Shown here one piece after another: positions 47,700 through 56,489 of a stretch of DNA of 64,000 bases. The position numbers and the translations under genes are program-made. How positions within the stretch are numbered: the stretch's first letter is position 1; the number at the start of each line of letters is the position of its first letter. Source of the DNA: Streptosporangium becharense. Lineage in GTDB: Bacteria > Actinomycetota > Actinomycetes > Streptosporangiales > Streptosporangiaceae. The stretch lies in NCBI RefSeq assembly GCF_014204985.1, contig NZ_JACHMP010000001.1:2914001-2978000 (forward strand), written 5' to 3'. The notes under the pieces were generated by a model, which did not search any database, was not told the origin of the DNA, and worked only from the letters and a program-made list of their open reading frames with translations.

Positions 47700-48662
47700 A
47701 TGAGGCGAACGATCGCCATCCTGACCGGCGCCACCGCGGCGGCCCTGGTCGTTCCCGTGCTGGTGGCCGCGGGCCCGGCGAGCGCGCGGAGCGCCGGGAA
47801 CGCCCGGGGCACGCAGAACACTCAGAACACTCAGGACGCCCGGGGCACCGCCGGAGCGGCGACCGACCCGGTGTCGGCGCTGAAGCGCCACTTCAGGCCC
47901 CACCGCGGCGTGCGGATCTCCGAGAACACGAAGATCATCGGCCGGGGCGGCAAGCAGCGGACGATCCTGACCCGACGCGACGGCGTGCTGGAGTTCGGCA
48001 CCTTTGGCCCGGTGGCATCGGACCTGACCACCAAGTTCACCATGCCCACGGAGAACGGTGAGCTCAAGGGCCTGTTCGCCCCCTCCAGGACGATCTCGCT
48101 CAAGGGCGTCACCTACACCTCGGGCGGCGCCTACGCCGACGCCATGCCCGAGGGCAAGAAGTGGCTGCGCACCCGGGGTGAGTCCGTCACCCTGGTCGGC
48201 CCCGTCCAGCAGATCATCAGCATCGTCGAGCCCGCGACGCTGAAGGCGACGCTGGCGCGCACCGCCGCCAAACGCCCCGGCGGAACCTGGGACGACACCC
48301 GGACCACGGTCCACTCGGGCACGATCACGCTGGCCGAGCTCTACCGGGCCTCCCCCGCGATCCGCACGATGCTGGGCCGCAAGCCCACCGGCCCCTCCGC
48401 GACGCTCCCGGTCACCTGGAAGATCTACCTCGGCTCCGACCGGCTGGTCCGCCGGGTCGTGTCGTCGTACACCGAGTCGACCCGGGGCCTGAACAGCACC
48501 GAGCTGACCTACGTCAACGACACCCGCTACACCGGCTGGGGCATGCGATCGGCCCTCACGGCACCGCCGGCCGACCAGGTGGCCGACTTCGACGAGCTGA
48601 ACATCGGCGCCGACCAGGCGGCGCAGGCGCAGAACCCGGTCAGGGAGCTCTTCGAGAACTGA
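47700..48662 (+). CDS. secreted LolA/LppX-like protein, paralogue 3
   Basis: 320 aa; signal peptide MRRTIAILTGATAAALVVPV then an Asn/Thr/Gln-rich mature start with repeated TQNTQ. Body aligns with the other two (RGVRISENTKIIGRGG, SRTISLKGVTYTSGGAYADAMPEGKKWLRT, TLAELYRASPAIR, NDTRYTGWGMRSALTAPPADQ) but is more diverged. ATG 47700 follows GGGAGG. No cysteine lipobox. Ends with a 52-bp palindrome six bases after the stop. Confidence 0.8.
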   Translation: MRRTIAILTGATAAALVVPVLVAAGPASARSAGNARGTQNTQNTQDARGTAGAATDPVSALKRHFRPHRGVRISENTKIIGRGGKQRTILTRRDGVLEFGTFGPVASDLTTKFTMPTENGELKGLFAPSRTISLKGVTYTSGGAYADAMPEGKKWLRTRGESVTLVGPVQQIISIVEPATLKATLARTAAKRPGGTWDDTRTTVHSGTITLAELYRASPAIRTMLGRKPTGPSATLPVTWKIYLGSDRLVRRVVSSYTESTRGLNSTELTYVNDTRYTGWGMRSALTAPPADQVADFDELNIGADQAAQAQNPVRELFEN

Positions 48663-48667
48663 CCATC

Positions 48668-48719
48668 CGGCTGGGGCGATGCCCGGGAACCGGCCGGTTC
48701 CCGGGCATCGCCCCAGCCG
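48668..48719. terminator. 52-bp perfect palindrome after paralogue 3
   Basis: 26 bases starting CGGCTGGGGCGATGCCCGGG are followed immediately by their exact reverse complement, giving a hairpin with no loop bases (the innermost pairs open to form one). It is the best hairpin in the window and terminates paralogue 3; pcrA approaches convergently. Confidence 0.85.
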
Positions 48720-48886
48720 CCGCGACCGTCGCACCCCCCGTCGCCCCGGCCCTCGCCGTCACAGCCCCAGCCGCCCCGGCCGTCGCAGCCCCCCAGTCGC
48801 CCCGATCGCCCCAGCCGCCGCCGGCCCCGCGCCACGCCCGCCGCGACCGCCGTGCTCCGTCGACGGCCCCGCGGGCCTTCGGACCG
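48720..48886. other. C-tract-rich spacer (G-rich on pcrA coding strand)
   Basis: About nine runs of three to six C on the plus strand within 120 bases (for example CCCCCC, CCCC, CCCC). On the minus strand these are G-runs that could form G-quadruplexes with loops up to 12. No gene seen. Confidence 0.55.
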
Positions 48887-51151
48887 TCAGAGCTTCTCCA
48901 CCGGCGCGTAGGCCAGCAGCAGGGTCTTCTCCCCCCCACTGCCGAAATCGATCTTGACCTTGGTCTTCTCCGCGACGCCGTCGACGGAGACGACCGTGCC
49001 GAGGCCGAAGGAGTCGTGGGTGACGCGGTCGCCCGGGGCGAGGTTGGGGACCTTCCGGCCGCCGGCCCCGCCGGGCTTCCTGGCCGGCGCGGCAGCGGAG
49101 TCACGCCGGGTGGCGGCGCCCCACGCGGTCTTCCGCGGGTCGCTGCGCCAGTCGACCAGGTCACCTGGGATCTCGGCGACGAACCGGGAGGCCGGGTTGA
49201 ACGCGGGCGAGCCCCACGAGCTGCGGACGGCCGCCCGCGAGAGGTACAGCCGCTTCTCGGCCCGGGTGATGCCCACGTAGGCCAGGCGGCGCTCTTCCTC
49301 CAGTTCCTTGGGCTCGCCGAGCGAACGCGTGTGCGGGAAGACGCCGTCTTCCATCCCGGTGAGGAACACCACCGGGAACTCCAGGCCCTTGGCCGTGTGC
49401 AGCGTCATCAGGGTGACCACGCCCTGCCCGCCGTCGGCCGCCGGGATCTGGTCGGCGTCGGCGACCAGCGACACCTGCTCCAGGAACTCCACCAGCGTGC
49501 CCTCGGGGTTGGCCTCCTCGAACTCGGAGGCGACCGAGATCAGCTCGTCCAGGTTCTCCAGGCGGCTTTCGTCCTGCGGGTCGTCGGAGGCCGACAGCTC
49601 GGCGCGGTAACCGGTGACGGCCAGCACCTCCTGGGCCAGCTCGGAGGGCGACAGGTCGTCGGCCCGCACCATCAGCTCGTCCATCAGCGTGACGAACTCC
49701 CTGATGGCGTTGATCGACCGGCTGGCCATGCCCGGTGCCTCGTCGGCCCGGCGCAGCCCCTCCCAGTACGGGATCCGTTCCCGGGAGGCGAACGCCTCCA
49801 CCATCGCCTCGGCGCGCTCGCCGATGCCGCGCTTGGGCACGTTGAGGATGCGGCGCAGCGACACCACGTCGTTGGGATTGGACAGGAAGCGCAGGTAGGC
49901 CAGCAGGTCGCGGACCTCCTTGCGCTCGTAGAAGCGCACCCCGCCCACGACCTTGTACGGCAGGCCGGTGCGGATGAAGATCTCCTCGAAGACGCGGGAG
50001 GCGGCGTTCGTCCGGTAGAACACGGCCACCTGGCCGGGCTGGACGCCCTCGTCGTCGGCGAGCCGGTCGACCTCCTGGGCGACGAACATGGCCTCGTCGT
50101 GCTCGTTGTCGGCGACATAGCCGATGATCTTCGGCCCGGCACCCTGGTCGGACCAGAGGTTCTTCGGCTTGCGGCTCTCGTTGCGGGAGATGACCGCGTT
50201 GGCGGCGGACAGGATCGTCTGGGTGGAGCGGTAGTTCTGCTCCAGCAGGATCGTCCTGGCGTCCGGGTAGTCGCGTTCGAACTCCAGGATGTTGCGGATC
50301 GTCGCACCCCGGAACGCGTAGATCGACTGGTCGGCGTCGCCCACCACGCACAGCTCGGCCGGGGCGACACCGCCGCCCCGGACCAGGTCGCCGTCGGCGG
50401 TGCGGAGCTCGGGACGGCCGACGATCTCCCGGATCAGGATGTACTGCGCGTGGTTGGTGTCCTGGTACTCGTCGACCATGACGTGCCGCCACCGGCGCCG
50501 GTAGTGCTCGGCCACCTCGGGGAAGAGCTGGAACAACGTCACCGTGAGCATGATGAGGTCATCGAAGTCCATCGCGCCGGCCTCGGTGAGCCGCTGCTGG
50601 TACGCGCGGTAGGCCTCGGCGAGCTTGCGCTCCAGGTGGGTGGACGCCTGCGCCGCCGCCGTCTCGTAGTCGATCAGCTCGTTCTTGAAGTTGCTGACCT
50701 GGGCGGAGAACGACCGCGGCGGGTAGCGCTTGGGGTCGAGGTTCATCTCGCGGCAGACCATCGCCATCAGCCGCTGCGAGTCGGCCTGGTCGTAGATGGA
50801 GAAGCTCGTGGGGAAGCCCAGGCGCCTGGCCTCGCGGCGCAGGATCCGCACGCACGCGCTGTGGAAGGTCATCACCCACATCGCCGCCGAGCGCGGGCCG
50901 ACGAGCCGGTCGACCCGGTCCTTCATCTCCCGGGCGGCCTTGTTGGTGAAGGTGATCGCCAGGATCTCCTGCGGCTGCACGCCTCGCTCACCCAGCAGGT
51001 AGGCGATGCGGTGGGTCAGCACCCGGGTCTTGCCGGAACCGGCGCCCGCGACGATGAGCAGCGGGCTGCCGTGGTGCACGACGGCCTCGCGCTGCTGGGG
51101 GTTGAGCCCGTCGAGCAACGGGTGGGTCACGGAAGAGGCTGGGATCGACAC
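48887..51151 (-). CDS. pcrA: UvrD/PcrA-type ATP-dependent DNA helicase
   Basis: 754-aa superfamily 1A 3'-5' helicase acting in repair and replication. Motif I AGAGSGKT, Ia ITFTNKAAREMKDR, II VDEYQDTN, III VVGDADQSIYAFRGA, IV EQNYRST, V LMTLHTAKGLEFPVVF, VI YVGITRAEKRLYLSRA. The C-terminal tail has a Tudor-like LAPGDRVTHDSFGLGTVVSV domain that contacts RNA polymerase in PcrA. GTG 51151 gives the expected short N-terminus (VSIPASSVTHPLLDGLNPQQ). Confidence 0.95.
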   Translation of the reverse strand: MSIPASSVTHPLLDGLNPQQREAVVHHGSPLLIVAGAGSGKTRVLTHRIAYLLGERGVQPQEILAITFTNKAAREMKDRVDRLVGPRSAAMWVMTFHSACVRILRREARRLGFPTSFSIYDQADSQRLMAMVCREMNLDPKRYPPRSFSAQVSNFKNELIDYETAAAQASTHLERKLAEAYRAYQQRLTEAGAMDFDDLIMLTVTLFQLFPEVAEHYRRRWRHVMVDEYQDTNHAQYILIREIVGRPELRTADGDLVRGGGVAPAELCVVGDADQSIYAFRGATIRNILEFERDYPDARTILLEQNYRSTQTILSAANAVISRNESRKPKNLWSDQGAGPKIIGYVADNEHDEAMFVAQEVDRLADDEGVQPGQVAVFYRTNAASRVFEEIFIRTGLPYKVVGGVRFYERKEVRDLLAYLRFLSNPNDVVSLRRILNVPKRGIGERAEAMVEAFASRERIPYWEGLRRADEAPGMASRSINAIREFVTLMDELMVRADDLSPSELAQEVLAVTGYRAELSASDDPQDESRLENLDELISVASEFEEANPEGTLVEFLEQVSLVADADQIPAADGGQGVVTLMTLHTAKGLEFPVVFLTGMEDGVFPHTRSLGEPKELEEERRLAYVGITRAEKRLYLSRAAVRSSWGSPAFNPASRFVAEIPGDLVDWRSDPRKTAWGAATRRDSAAAPARKPGGAGGRKVPNLAPGDRVTHDSFGLGTVVSVDGVAEKTKVKIDFGSGGEKTLLLAYAPVEKL

Positions 51152-51279
51152 GTCCCCTAGGTTAGAGCGGCCCGCCGACAACCGGGTCCAGCACCGTCAA
51201 GGAATGCGGACAGAGTTGGCGACGGTTGTGGTGATCGAGCGGAACCGACGATTATCCGATGATACGGAAAGGGTGCCCC

Positions 51280-51999
51280 ATGCTCTCCGATAACGACATC
51301 CATCGTGTGCTCGTGGTGACCGCCCATCCCGACGACGTCGACTTCGGCGCGGCGGGCTCGGTCGCGCGGTTCACCGACCGCGGCGCCGAGGTGACGTACT
51401 GCGTCGTCACCGACGGCGACGCGGGCGGCTTCGACCGCGAGCTGGACAACGGCGGCATGGCCGGGCTCCGCCGCGCCGAGCAGACCGCCGCCGCCAAGAT
51501 CGTCGGCGTGACCGACGTCCGCTTCCTGGGATACGGCGACGGCACCATGGTGCCCGGCCTCGACCTGCGGCGTGACATCACCCGGGTCATCCGCCAGGTC
51601 AGGCCCGACCTGGTGATCACCCACAGCCCTGAGCGCAACTACCGGTTCATCTCGCCCAGTCACCCCGACCACCGCGCGGTCGGCGCCTCGGCGCTGGACG
51701 CCGTCTACCCCGACGCGCGCAACCCGTACGCCTTCCCGCCCTTGCTCCTCGACGAGGGGCTGGAGGCGTGGACGGTCCGCGAGGTCTGGCTGTTCGGCGG
51801 CCCCACCCCCGACCACCACGTCGACGTCACCGACACCTTCGACCGCAAGCTCGCCGCGCTGCGTGCCCATGTGAGCCAGACCGGCCACCAGGACGGCTTC
51901 GAGGACTTCCTCCGGATCCGTTTCTCCGCCTTCGCCGTCGAGGCGGGCCTCGGAGAGGGCCGCTACGCCGAGGCGTTCCAGCGGGTTCCGACCGCCTGA
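51280..51999 (+). CDS. PIG-L (LmbE-like) deacetylase
   Basis: 239-aa zinc hydrolase removing acetyl or acyl groups from N-acetylglucosaminyl-type substrates (the family includes mycothiol enzymes MshB and Mca). Zinc and catalytic motif AHPDDVDFGAAG, then SPSHPDHRAVG with the third ligand. ATG 51280, GGAAAGGG about 6 bases upstream. Exact substrate unknown; not close enough by eye to MshB or Mca to assign. Confidence 0.9.
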   Translation: MLSDNDIHRVLVVTAHPDDVDFGAAGSVARFTDRGAEVTYCVVTDGDAGGFDRELDNGGMAGLRRAEQTAAAKIVGVTDVRFLGYGDGTMVPGLDLRRDITRVIRQVRPDLVITHSPERNYRFISPSHPDHRAVGASALDAVYPDARNPYAFPPLLLDEGLEAWTVREVWLFGGPTPDHHVDVTDTFDRKLAALRAHVSQTGHQDGFEDFLRIRFSAFAVEAGLGEGRYAEAFQRVPTA

Positions 52000-52044
52000 C
52001 CCCGTGGGAGCAGTCGGAGCGCCGGCCGGGGAGGCGCCGTCCCG

Positions 52045-52794
52045 TTGAGCGACATCGACCTGTCACCCGCCACCGCCGTCGTCGTCGTGTTGCTGGCCCT
52101 CGGGGCCGCCGCCGTCGCCCGGTCCGGCCGGCTCGGGCACGCGCCCGCCGTGCTCACCGCCTCCCTGCGCGCCGCCGTCCAGCTCGGGGTGGTGTCACTG
52201 ATCATCGTGTGGGCGGTCGACCGGCCGTTCGCGGTCGCGCTGTTCATACTGGTCATGTACGGGGTGGCGAGCGTGACGGCGGGCCGCAGGATCACCCCGG
52301 GCCCGGCCGGCCGGTGGGCCGCGGTGCCCGTCGCCGCGGGGGCCGTGCCGGTGCTGGCGCTGCTGTTCGGCACCGGGACCGTCCCGCTGCGGGGCATCAC
52401 GCTGATCCCGGTCACGGGCATCCTGCTCGGCGGGTGCCTGACGGCCACCGCGCTCGCGGGACGGCGGGCGCTGGACGAGCTCGCCCAGCGGCGCGGCGAG
52501 GTCGAGGCGGCGCTCGCGCTCGGCTTCTCCGACCGGGACGCGGCGCTGGAGGTCTGCCGTCCGCCGGCCTCCCAGGCGCTGGTGCCCGCGCTGGACCAGA
52601 CGGGGACCGTGGGCCTGGTCACGCTCCCGGGGGCGTTCGTGGGGATGCTCCTGGGCGGGGCCGGCCCGCTCCACGCCGGGGTGGTGCAACTGGTGGTGCT
52701 GATCGCGCTGCTGGCCGCGGAGGCGGTGGCCGTGGTCGTCACGATCGAACTGGCCGCCCGGGGCCGTTTCGGCACCCGTCCCGGTGCCCGCTGA
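52045..52794 (+). CDS. FetB-like (UPF0014) ABC permease
   Basis: 249 aa, about seven hydrophobic helices with the family core AALALGFSDRDAALEVCRPPASQALVPALDQTGTVGLVTLPGAFVGMLLGG. In other bacteria this protein pairs with ATPase FetA to export iron; no ATPase gene is nearby. TTG 52045 is uncertain because GGAGG is about 11 bases off. Follows the PIG-L gene by 45 bp. Confidence 0.8.
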   Translation: MSDIDLSPATAVVVVLLALGAAAVARSGRLGHAPAVLTASLRAAVQLGVVSLIIVWAVDRPFAVALFILVMYGVASVTAGRRITPGPAGRWAAVPVAAGAVPVLALLFGTGTVPLRGITLIPVTGILLGGCLTATALAGRRALDELAQRRGEVEAALALGFSDRDAALEVCRPPASQALVPALDQTGTVGLVTLPGAFVGMLLGGAGPLHAGVVQLVVLIALLAAEAVAVVVTIELAARGRFGTRPGAR

Positions 52795-52798
52795 CCCG

Positions 52799-53644
52799 TC
52801 ACGGACCGCCGGTCCCAGACGGACCGCCGGTCTCGGACGGGGCGGACGGATCGGACGGGTCGGGCGGGGCGAGCCGGGCGAACAGGTAGCCCAGGGAGTT
52901 GGTCGCGAGATGGAACATCGACGGCGCGGCCAGGCCGCCCCTCCTGCGCAGCTCGGTGAAGACCACCCCGGCCAGCCCGGTGGAGACCACCGCGCCGGTC
53001 ACGGCTCGCGTCACCCCCCACCCGGGCCTCCCCGGGGCGGGGTCTCCGGAGGCGAGACGGCTCAGCGCGGGGTTGGCGGTCATCATGTCGATCGCCGGGA
53101 GCACGTGCCAGAGGCCGAACAGGACCGAACCGGCGGCGGTGGCCGGGCCGGTCCCGTACGAGCGGGCGACGAGGGCGTGGAACACCCCGCGGAACCCGAC
53201 CTCCTCCAGCAGGACCGTACCGAGCGGCACCTGGAGCAGCGCCTCCTCAAGGACGCGGGCCCGCGACAGGGACAGCGCCCGTTCGTCGCGGAAGAACCGG
53301 CGGGTGGCCGGAACCGAGATGCCGGCCGCGTAGACCCCGGCGACGGCGGCGGCGAGCGCGCCGCCGATCCGCACACCGCGCGAACAGCGGTGGAAGCCCA
53401 GCTCGGACCAGGAGAGCCCGGAACGGCGGGCCAGGGCGAGCAACACGCCGGTGGCCGCGGCCGAGGTCAGCGGGGCCAGGCGGGGAGCCAGGCGGTTGTT
53501 GAGCACGTTGGCCGCCACCAGCACGGCCACCGCCCCGGCCAGCGCACCGTGCTCCCCTGCGCCGGAACCCGTCGCCGAACCCGTCGTCGACCCCGCCGCC
53601 GACCTTATCGCCGACCTTGTCGCCGAGCCTGCCGTCGAACCCAC
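52799..53644 (-). CDS. CPBP family intramembrane metalloprotease-like protein
   Basis: 281 aa. N-terminal Gly/Ser/Thr/Ala repeats, then hydrophobic helices carrying EEVGFRGVFHAL (EExxxR motif), FGLWHVLP and a later HLATN, the three conserved motifs of Abi/CPBP (Rce1-like) proteases. Ends in a Pro/Ser/Gly-rich tail. GTG 53644 has GAGGAGG six bases before; a longer reading starts at 53677. Tail-to-tail with the FetB-like gene. Confidence 0.8.
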   Translation of the reverse strand: MGSTAGSATRSAIRSAAGSTTGSATGSGAGEHGALAGAVAVLVAANVLNNRLAPRLAPLTSAAATGVLLALARRSGLSWSELGFHRCSRGVRIGGALAAAVAGVYAAGISVPATRRFFRDERALSLSRARVLEEALLQVPLGTVLLEEVGFRGVFHALVARSYGTGPATAAGSVLFGLWHVLPAIDMMTANPALSRLASGDPAPGRPGWGVTRAVTGAVVSTGLAGVVFTELRRRGGLAAPSMFHLATNSLGYLFARLAPPDPSDPSAPSETGGPSGTGGP

Positions 53645-53706
53645 GAGTGTCCTCCTCACCGCCCGCGACACCGCCACCCGCAGGTTCGAGGCTATGTGAA
53701 AAGAGA

Positions 53707-53970
53707 TCAGCTCGCGGCGGGCCGGCGCCAGCCGGCGGGGAAGCGCATGCCGCGGCGCTCCTCGACGGTGAGCCCGCCCCAGATGCCCTCGGGCTCACCG
53801 GCGCGCAGCGCGTACGCGCGGCACTCCTTGAGCACCGCGCACCCGGCGCAGACCGCCTTCGCCCGCGCCTCGTGCTCGACCGACGGCGTCAGCGGGAAGA
53901 ACAGGTCAGGGTCGCTCGTCCGGCAGGCACCCCGTGTGGCCCAGCCGATCTCCCGGACCTTTTTCCGCAT
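53707..53970 (-). CDS. WhiB family iron-sulfur transcription factor
   Basis: 87 aa. Four cluster cysteines C16, C41, C44, C50 (CxxC then C five residues on), followed by the G(I/V)WGG turn GIWGGLT and a basic DNA-binding tail RRGMRFPAGWRR. Cytoplasmic redox or NO sensor controlling development or stress genes. GGGGG ribosome site before ATG 53970. Class (WhiB1-7) not assigned. Confidence 0.94.
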   Translation of the reverse strand: MRKKVREIGWATRGACRTSDPDLFFPLTPSVEHEARAKAVCAGCAVLKECRAYALRAGEPEGIWGGLTVEERRGMRFPAGWRRPAAS

Positions 53971-54033
53971 GACATCACCCCCCTTGGTGGATCACCGGCC
54001 CTCAGACTAGGCGGACGGCTACACCGGGGACAT

Positions 54034-54071
54034 CAGCCTTCCGAGGGATTCGGGGCAGCCTTCCGAGGGAT
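54034..54071. promoter_or_regulatory. 16-bp direct repeat upstream of whiB
   Basis: CAGCCTTCCGAGGGAT occurs at 54034-54049 and 54056-54071 (22-bp period, two helical turns), about 60-100 bases before the whiB start. Candidate activator sites. Confidence 0.5.
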
Positions 54072-54144
54072 CCGGTACCGCTCACCGCGGTGTATACCGG
54101 AGGACGACGTCCCGTACGGGCACCACGAGGGCACCGCGGCCGGG

Positions 54145-55614
54145 TCAGGGGGCCGGCCAGGTGTGCACCGGCTGGTTGGCGTGCATGTGGTCGATGTAGC
54201 GCAGGGTCATCCGGCGCAGGGCCTCGTGCCGGTCGAGGTCGCCCATGGCCTCCACCGTGTCGATCTGCCAGCTCGCGCCGGTCGTGCCCGTCAGGCAGCG
54301 CTGCTCGACGATCCCCAGCAGCCGATCCCTGACCTGCGGCGCCACCCTCCACTCGTCGAGCCCCTGGTGGGCGAGCGGGAGCAGGCGGCGCAGGATCAGC
54401 TCCGCGGCGGCCACCTCGCCGATCCCTGGCCAGTAGAGCCGGGCCTCCAGGCCGTGCCGGGCGGCGGCGTGCAGGTTGTCCTCGGCCGCGGCGAACGACA
54501 TGCGCGTCCACACCGGGCGTCCGGCGTGCGGGAGGACGCGCATGAGGCCGTAGTAGAACGCGGCGTTGGCGGCGACGTCCGCCACCGAGGGCCCGGCGGG
54601 CAGCACCCGGTTCTCCACCCGCAGGTGCGGGGTGCCGTCCACGACTGCGTAGACCGGCCGGTTCCACCGGTAGACGGTGCCGTTGTGCAGGGTCAGCTCG
54701 CTGAGTTCGGGGGTCACCCCGCGCTCCAGTTCCTCGCGCGGGTCGGTCTCCTCGCACAGGGGCAGCAGCGCGGGGAAGTAGCGGACGTTCTCCTCGAACA
54801 GGTCGAAGACCGAGGTGATCCACCGTTCACCGAACCAGACCCTCGGCCGGACGCCCTGGGTCTTCAGCTCCGCCGGGCGGGTGTCGGTGGCCTGCTCGAA
54901 CAGCGGGATCCTGGTCTCCTGCCAGAGGCGGCGGCCGAACAGGAACGGCGAGTTGGCCGCCAGCGCCACCTGCGGGCCCGCGATGGCCTGGGCGGCGTTC
55001 CAATGGGCGGGGAACGCCGCCGGGCTGACCTGCAGGTGAAGCTGGAGGCTCGTGCAGGCGGCCTCGGGGGTGATGCTGTCGGCGTACGTGTCGAGGATCT
55101 CCTGTCCCCGGATCGACAGGTGCAGGTCCTCGCCCCTGGCGGCGAAGATCTGCTCGTTGAGGAGCTTGTAGCGGGGGTTGGCCGACAGCGTGCCCTCGTG
55201 CACGTCGCTCTCGCGCAGCGTCGGCAGGATGCCGACCATCACCATGTGCCCGCCGACCGTGCGGGCCCGCTCCTCGGCGTGGTTGAGCCGGTCGCGGATC
55301 ACCTTCTCCAGCCGCGCCGCGCCGTCCTCCTCCAGGGCCTCCGGCAGGACGTTGATCTCCACGTTGAACTGGCCGAGCTCGGTGGCCCAGTCGGGCTGCG
55401 CGATCGCCGCCAGAACCTCGGTGTTCTTCATCGCGGGCTCGCCGCGCTCGTCCACGAGGTTGAGCTCGATCTCCAGTCCGGCCTTGGGCCGGTCGAACTC
55501 GAACCTCGACTCGCGCAGCATCATCGCGAAGACGTCGAGGCACCGGCGGACCTTCTCCCGGTATCTCCGCCGGTCGTCCCGGCTGAACACCATGGCGGGT
55601 ACGTCACGTCCCAT
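54145..55614 (-). CDS. glutamate-cysteine ligase family 2-like protein
   Basis: 489 aa of the GCS2/YbdK-like carboxylate-amine ligase superfamily. Seen: KAGLEIELNLVDERG with the metal glutamates, NVEINVLPEAL, TSLQLHLQVSP, LRVENRVLPAGPSV and DNLHAAARHG. Members make gamma-glutamyl-cysteine or similar amides; mycothiol-using actinomycetes do not need glutathione, so the product here is open. ATG 55614 gives a usual N-terminus. Transcribed apart from its neighbours. Confidence 0.85.
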   Translation of the reverse strand: MGRDVPAMVFSRDDRRRYREKVRRCLDVFAMMLRESRFEFDRPKAGLEIELNLVDERGEPAMKNTEVLAAIAQPDWATELGQFNVEINVLPEALEEDGAARLEKVIRDRLNHAEERARTVGGHMVMVGILPTLRESDVHEGTLSANPRYKLLNEQIFAARGEDLHLSIRGQEILDTYADSITPEAACTSLQLHLQVSPAAFPAHWNAAQAIAGPQVALAANSPFLFGRRLWQETRIPLFEQATDTRPAELKTQGVRPRVWFGERWITSVFDLFEENVRYFPALLPLCEETDPREELERGVTPELSELTLHNGTVYRWNRPVYAVVDGTPHLRVENRVLPAGPSVADVAANAAFYYGLMRVLPHAGRPVWTRMSFAAAEDNLHAAARHGLEARLYWPGIGEVAAAELILRRLLPLAHQGLDEWRVAPQVRDRLLGIVEQRCLTGTTGASWQIDTVEAMGDLDRHEALRRMTLRYIDHMHANQPVHTWPAP

Positions 55615-55675
55615 ACTTCGCAGAGTCGCATATAAGCCTCTGCTCGTACAGGTGCTCGTACAGGGTCGGCGCAGG

Positions 55676-56314
55676 TCAGACCAGGCGCCGCGCCGTGGCC
55701 CACCGGGAGAGCTCGTGCCGGTTGGAGAGCTGGAGCTTGCGCAGCACCGACGAGACATGGGTCTCCACGGTCTTGACCGAGATGAACAGCTCCTTGGCGA
55801 TCTCCTTGTAGGCGTAGCCGCGGGCGATCAGCCGCAGGACCTCGCGCTCGCGCTGGGTCAGCGAGTCGAGCTCGGGGTCGATCGGCGGGGCCTCGCTGGA
55901 GGCGAAGGCGTCCAGCACGAACCCGGCCAGCCTGGGCGAGAAGACCGCGTCGCCGTCGGCGACCCGGCGGACGGCGTCGGTGAGCTCACGGCCGCTGATG
56001 TTCTTGGTGACGTAGCCCCGGGCCCCGCCGCGGATCACGCCGATGACGTCCTCGGCCGCGTCGGAGACCGACAGGGCCAGGAAGCGGACCGGGATGCCCG
56101 CACCCAGGACGCGGCGCAGCACCTCCTGACCGCCGCCGCCGGGCATGTGCACGTCGAGCAGGACCACGTCGGGCCGGAGCTCGGTGATCGCCTTGACCGC
56201 CGAGTCCACGTCCTCGGCCTCACCGATCACCTCGATGGAGTCGCCGAGCTCCGCCCGGACCCCGGAGCGGAACAGGCGATGGTCGTCGACGATCAGGACC
56301 TTGACGGGGCTCAT
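55676..56314 (-). CDS. LuxR/NarL-type response regulator
   Basis: 212 aa. Receiver domain with DD (10-11), phospho-acceptor Asp54 in LLDVHMP, and Lys in the GYVTKN loop, followed by the NarL/LuxR HTH (LTQREREVLRLIARGYAYKEIAKELFISVKTVETHVSSVLRKLQL region). ATG 56314. 175 bases downstream of the histidine kinase and most likely its partner; LiaR-like. Confidence 0.94.
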   Translation of the reverse strand: MSPVKVLIVDDHRLFRSGVRAELGDSIEVIGEAEDVDSAVKAITELRPDVVLLDVHMPGGGGQEVLRRVLGAGIPVRFLALSVSDAAEDVIGVIRGGARGYVTKNISGRELTDAVRRVADGDAVFSPRLAGFVLDAFASSEAPPIDPELDSLTQREREVLRLIARGYAYKEIAKELFISVKTVETHVSSVLRKLQLSNRHELSRWATARRLV

Positions 56315-56489
56315 CGGACTCCTCCGGCTTCTGTGGCGCGCGGCTTCCACGGGGTTCCGTACCACTCGGCGCGCGACATCGCCGCGGGCCGAGCCGCACA
56401 CGACACCACCGCGGGCCGCGCGGCATGCCGCACCGCCGCGGGCCGCCCCGGCGGCCGGTCCGCGGCCCGCCGCCGCCTGGTTCGTTCGC

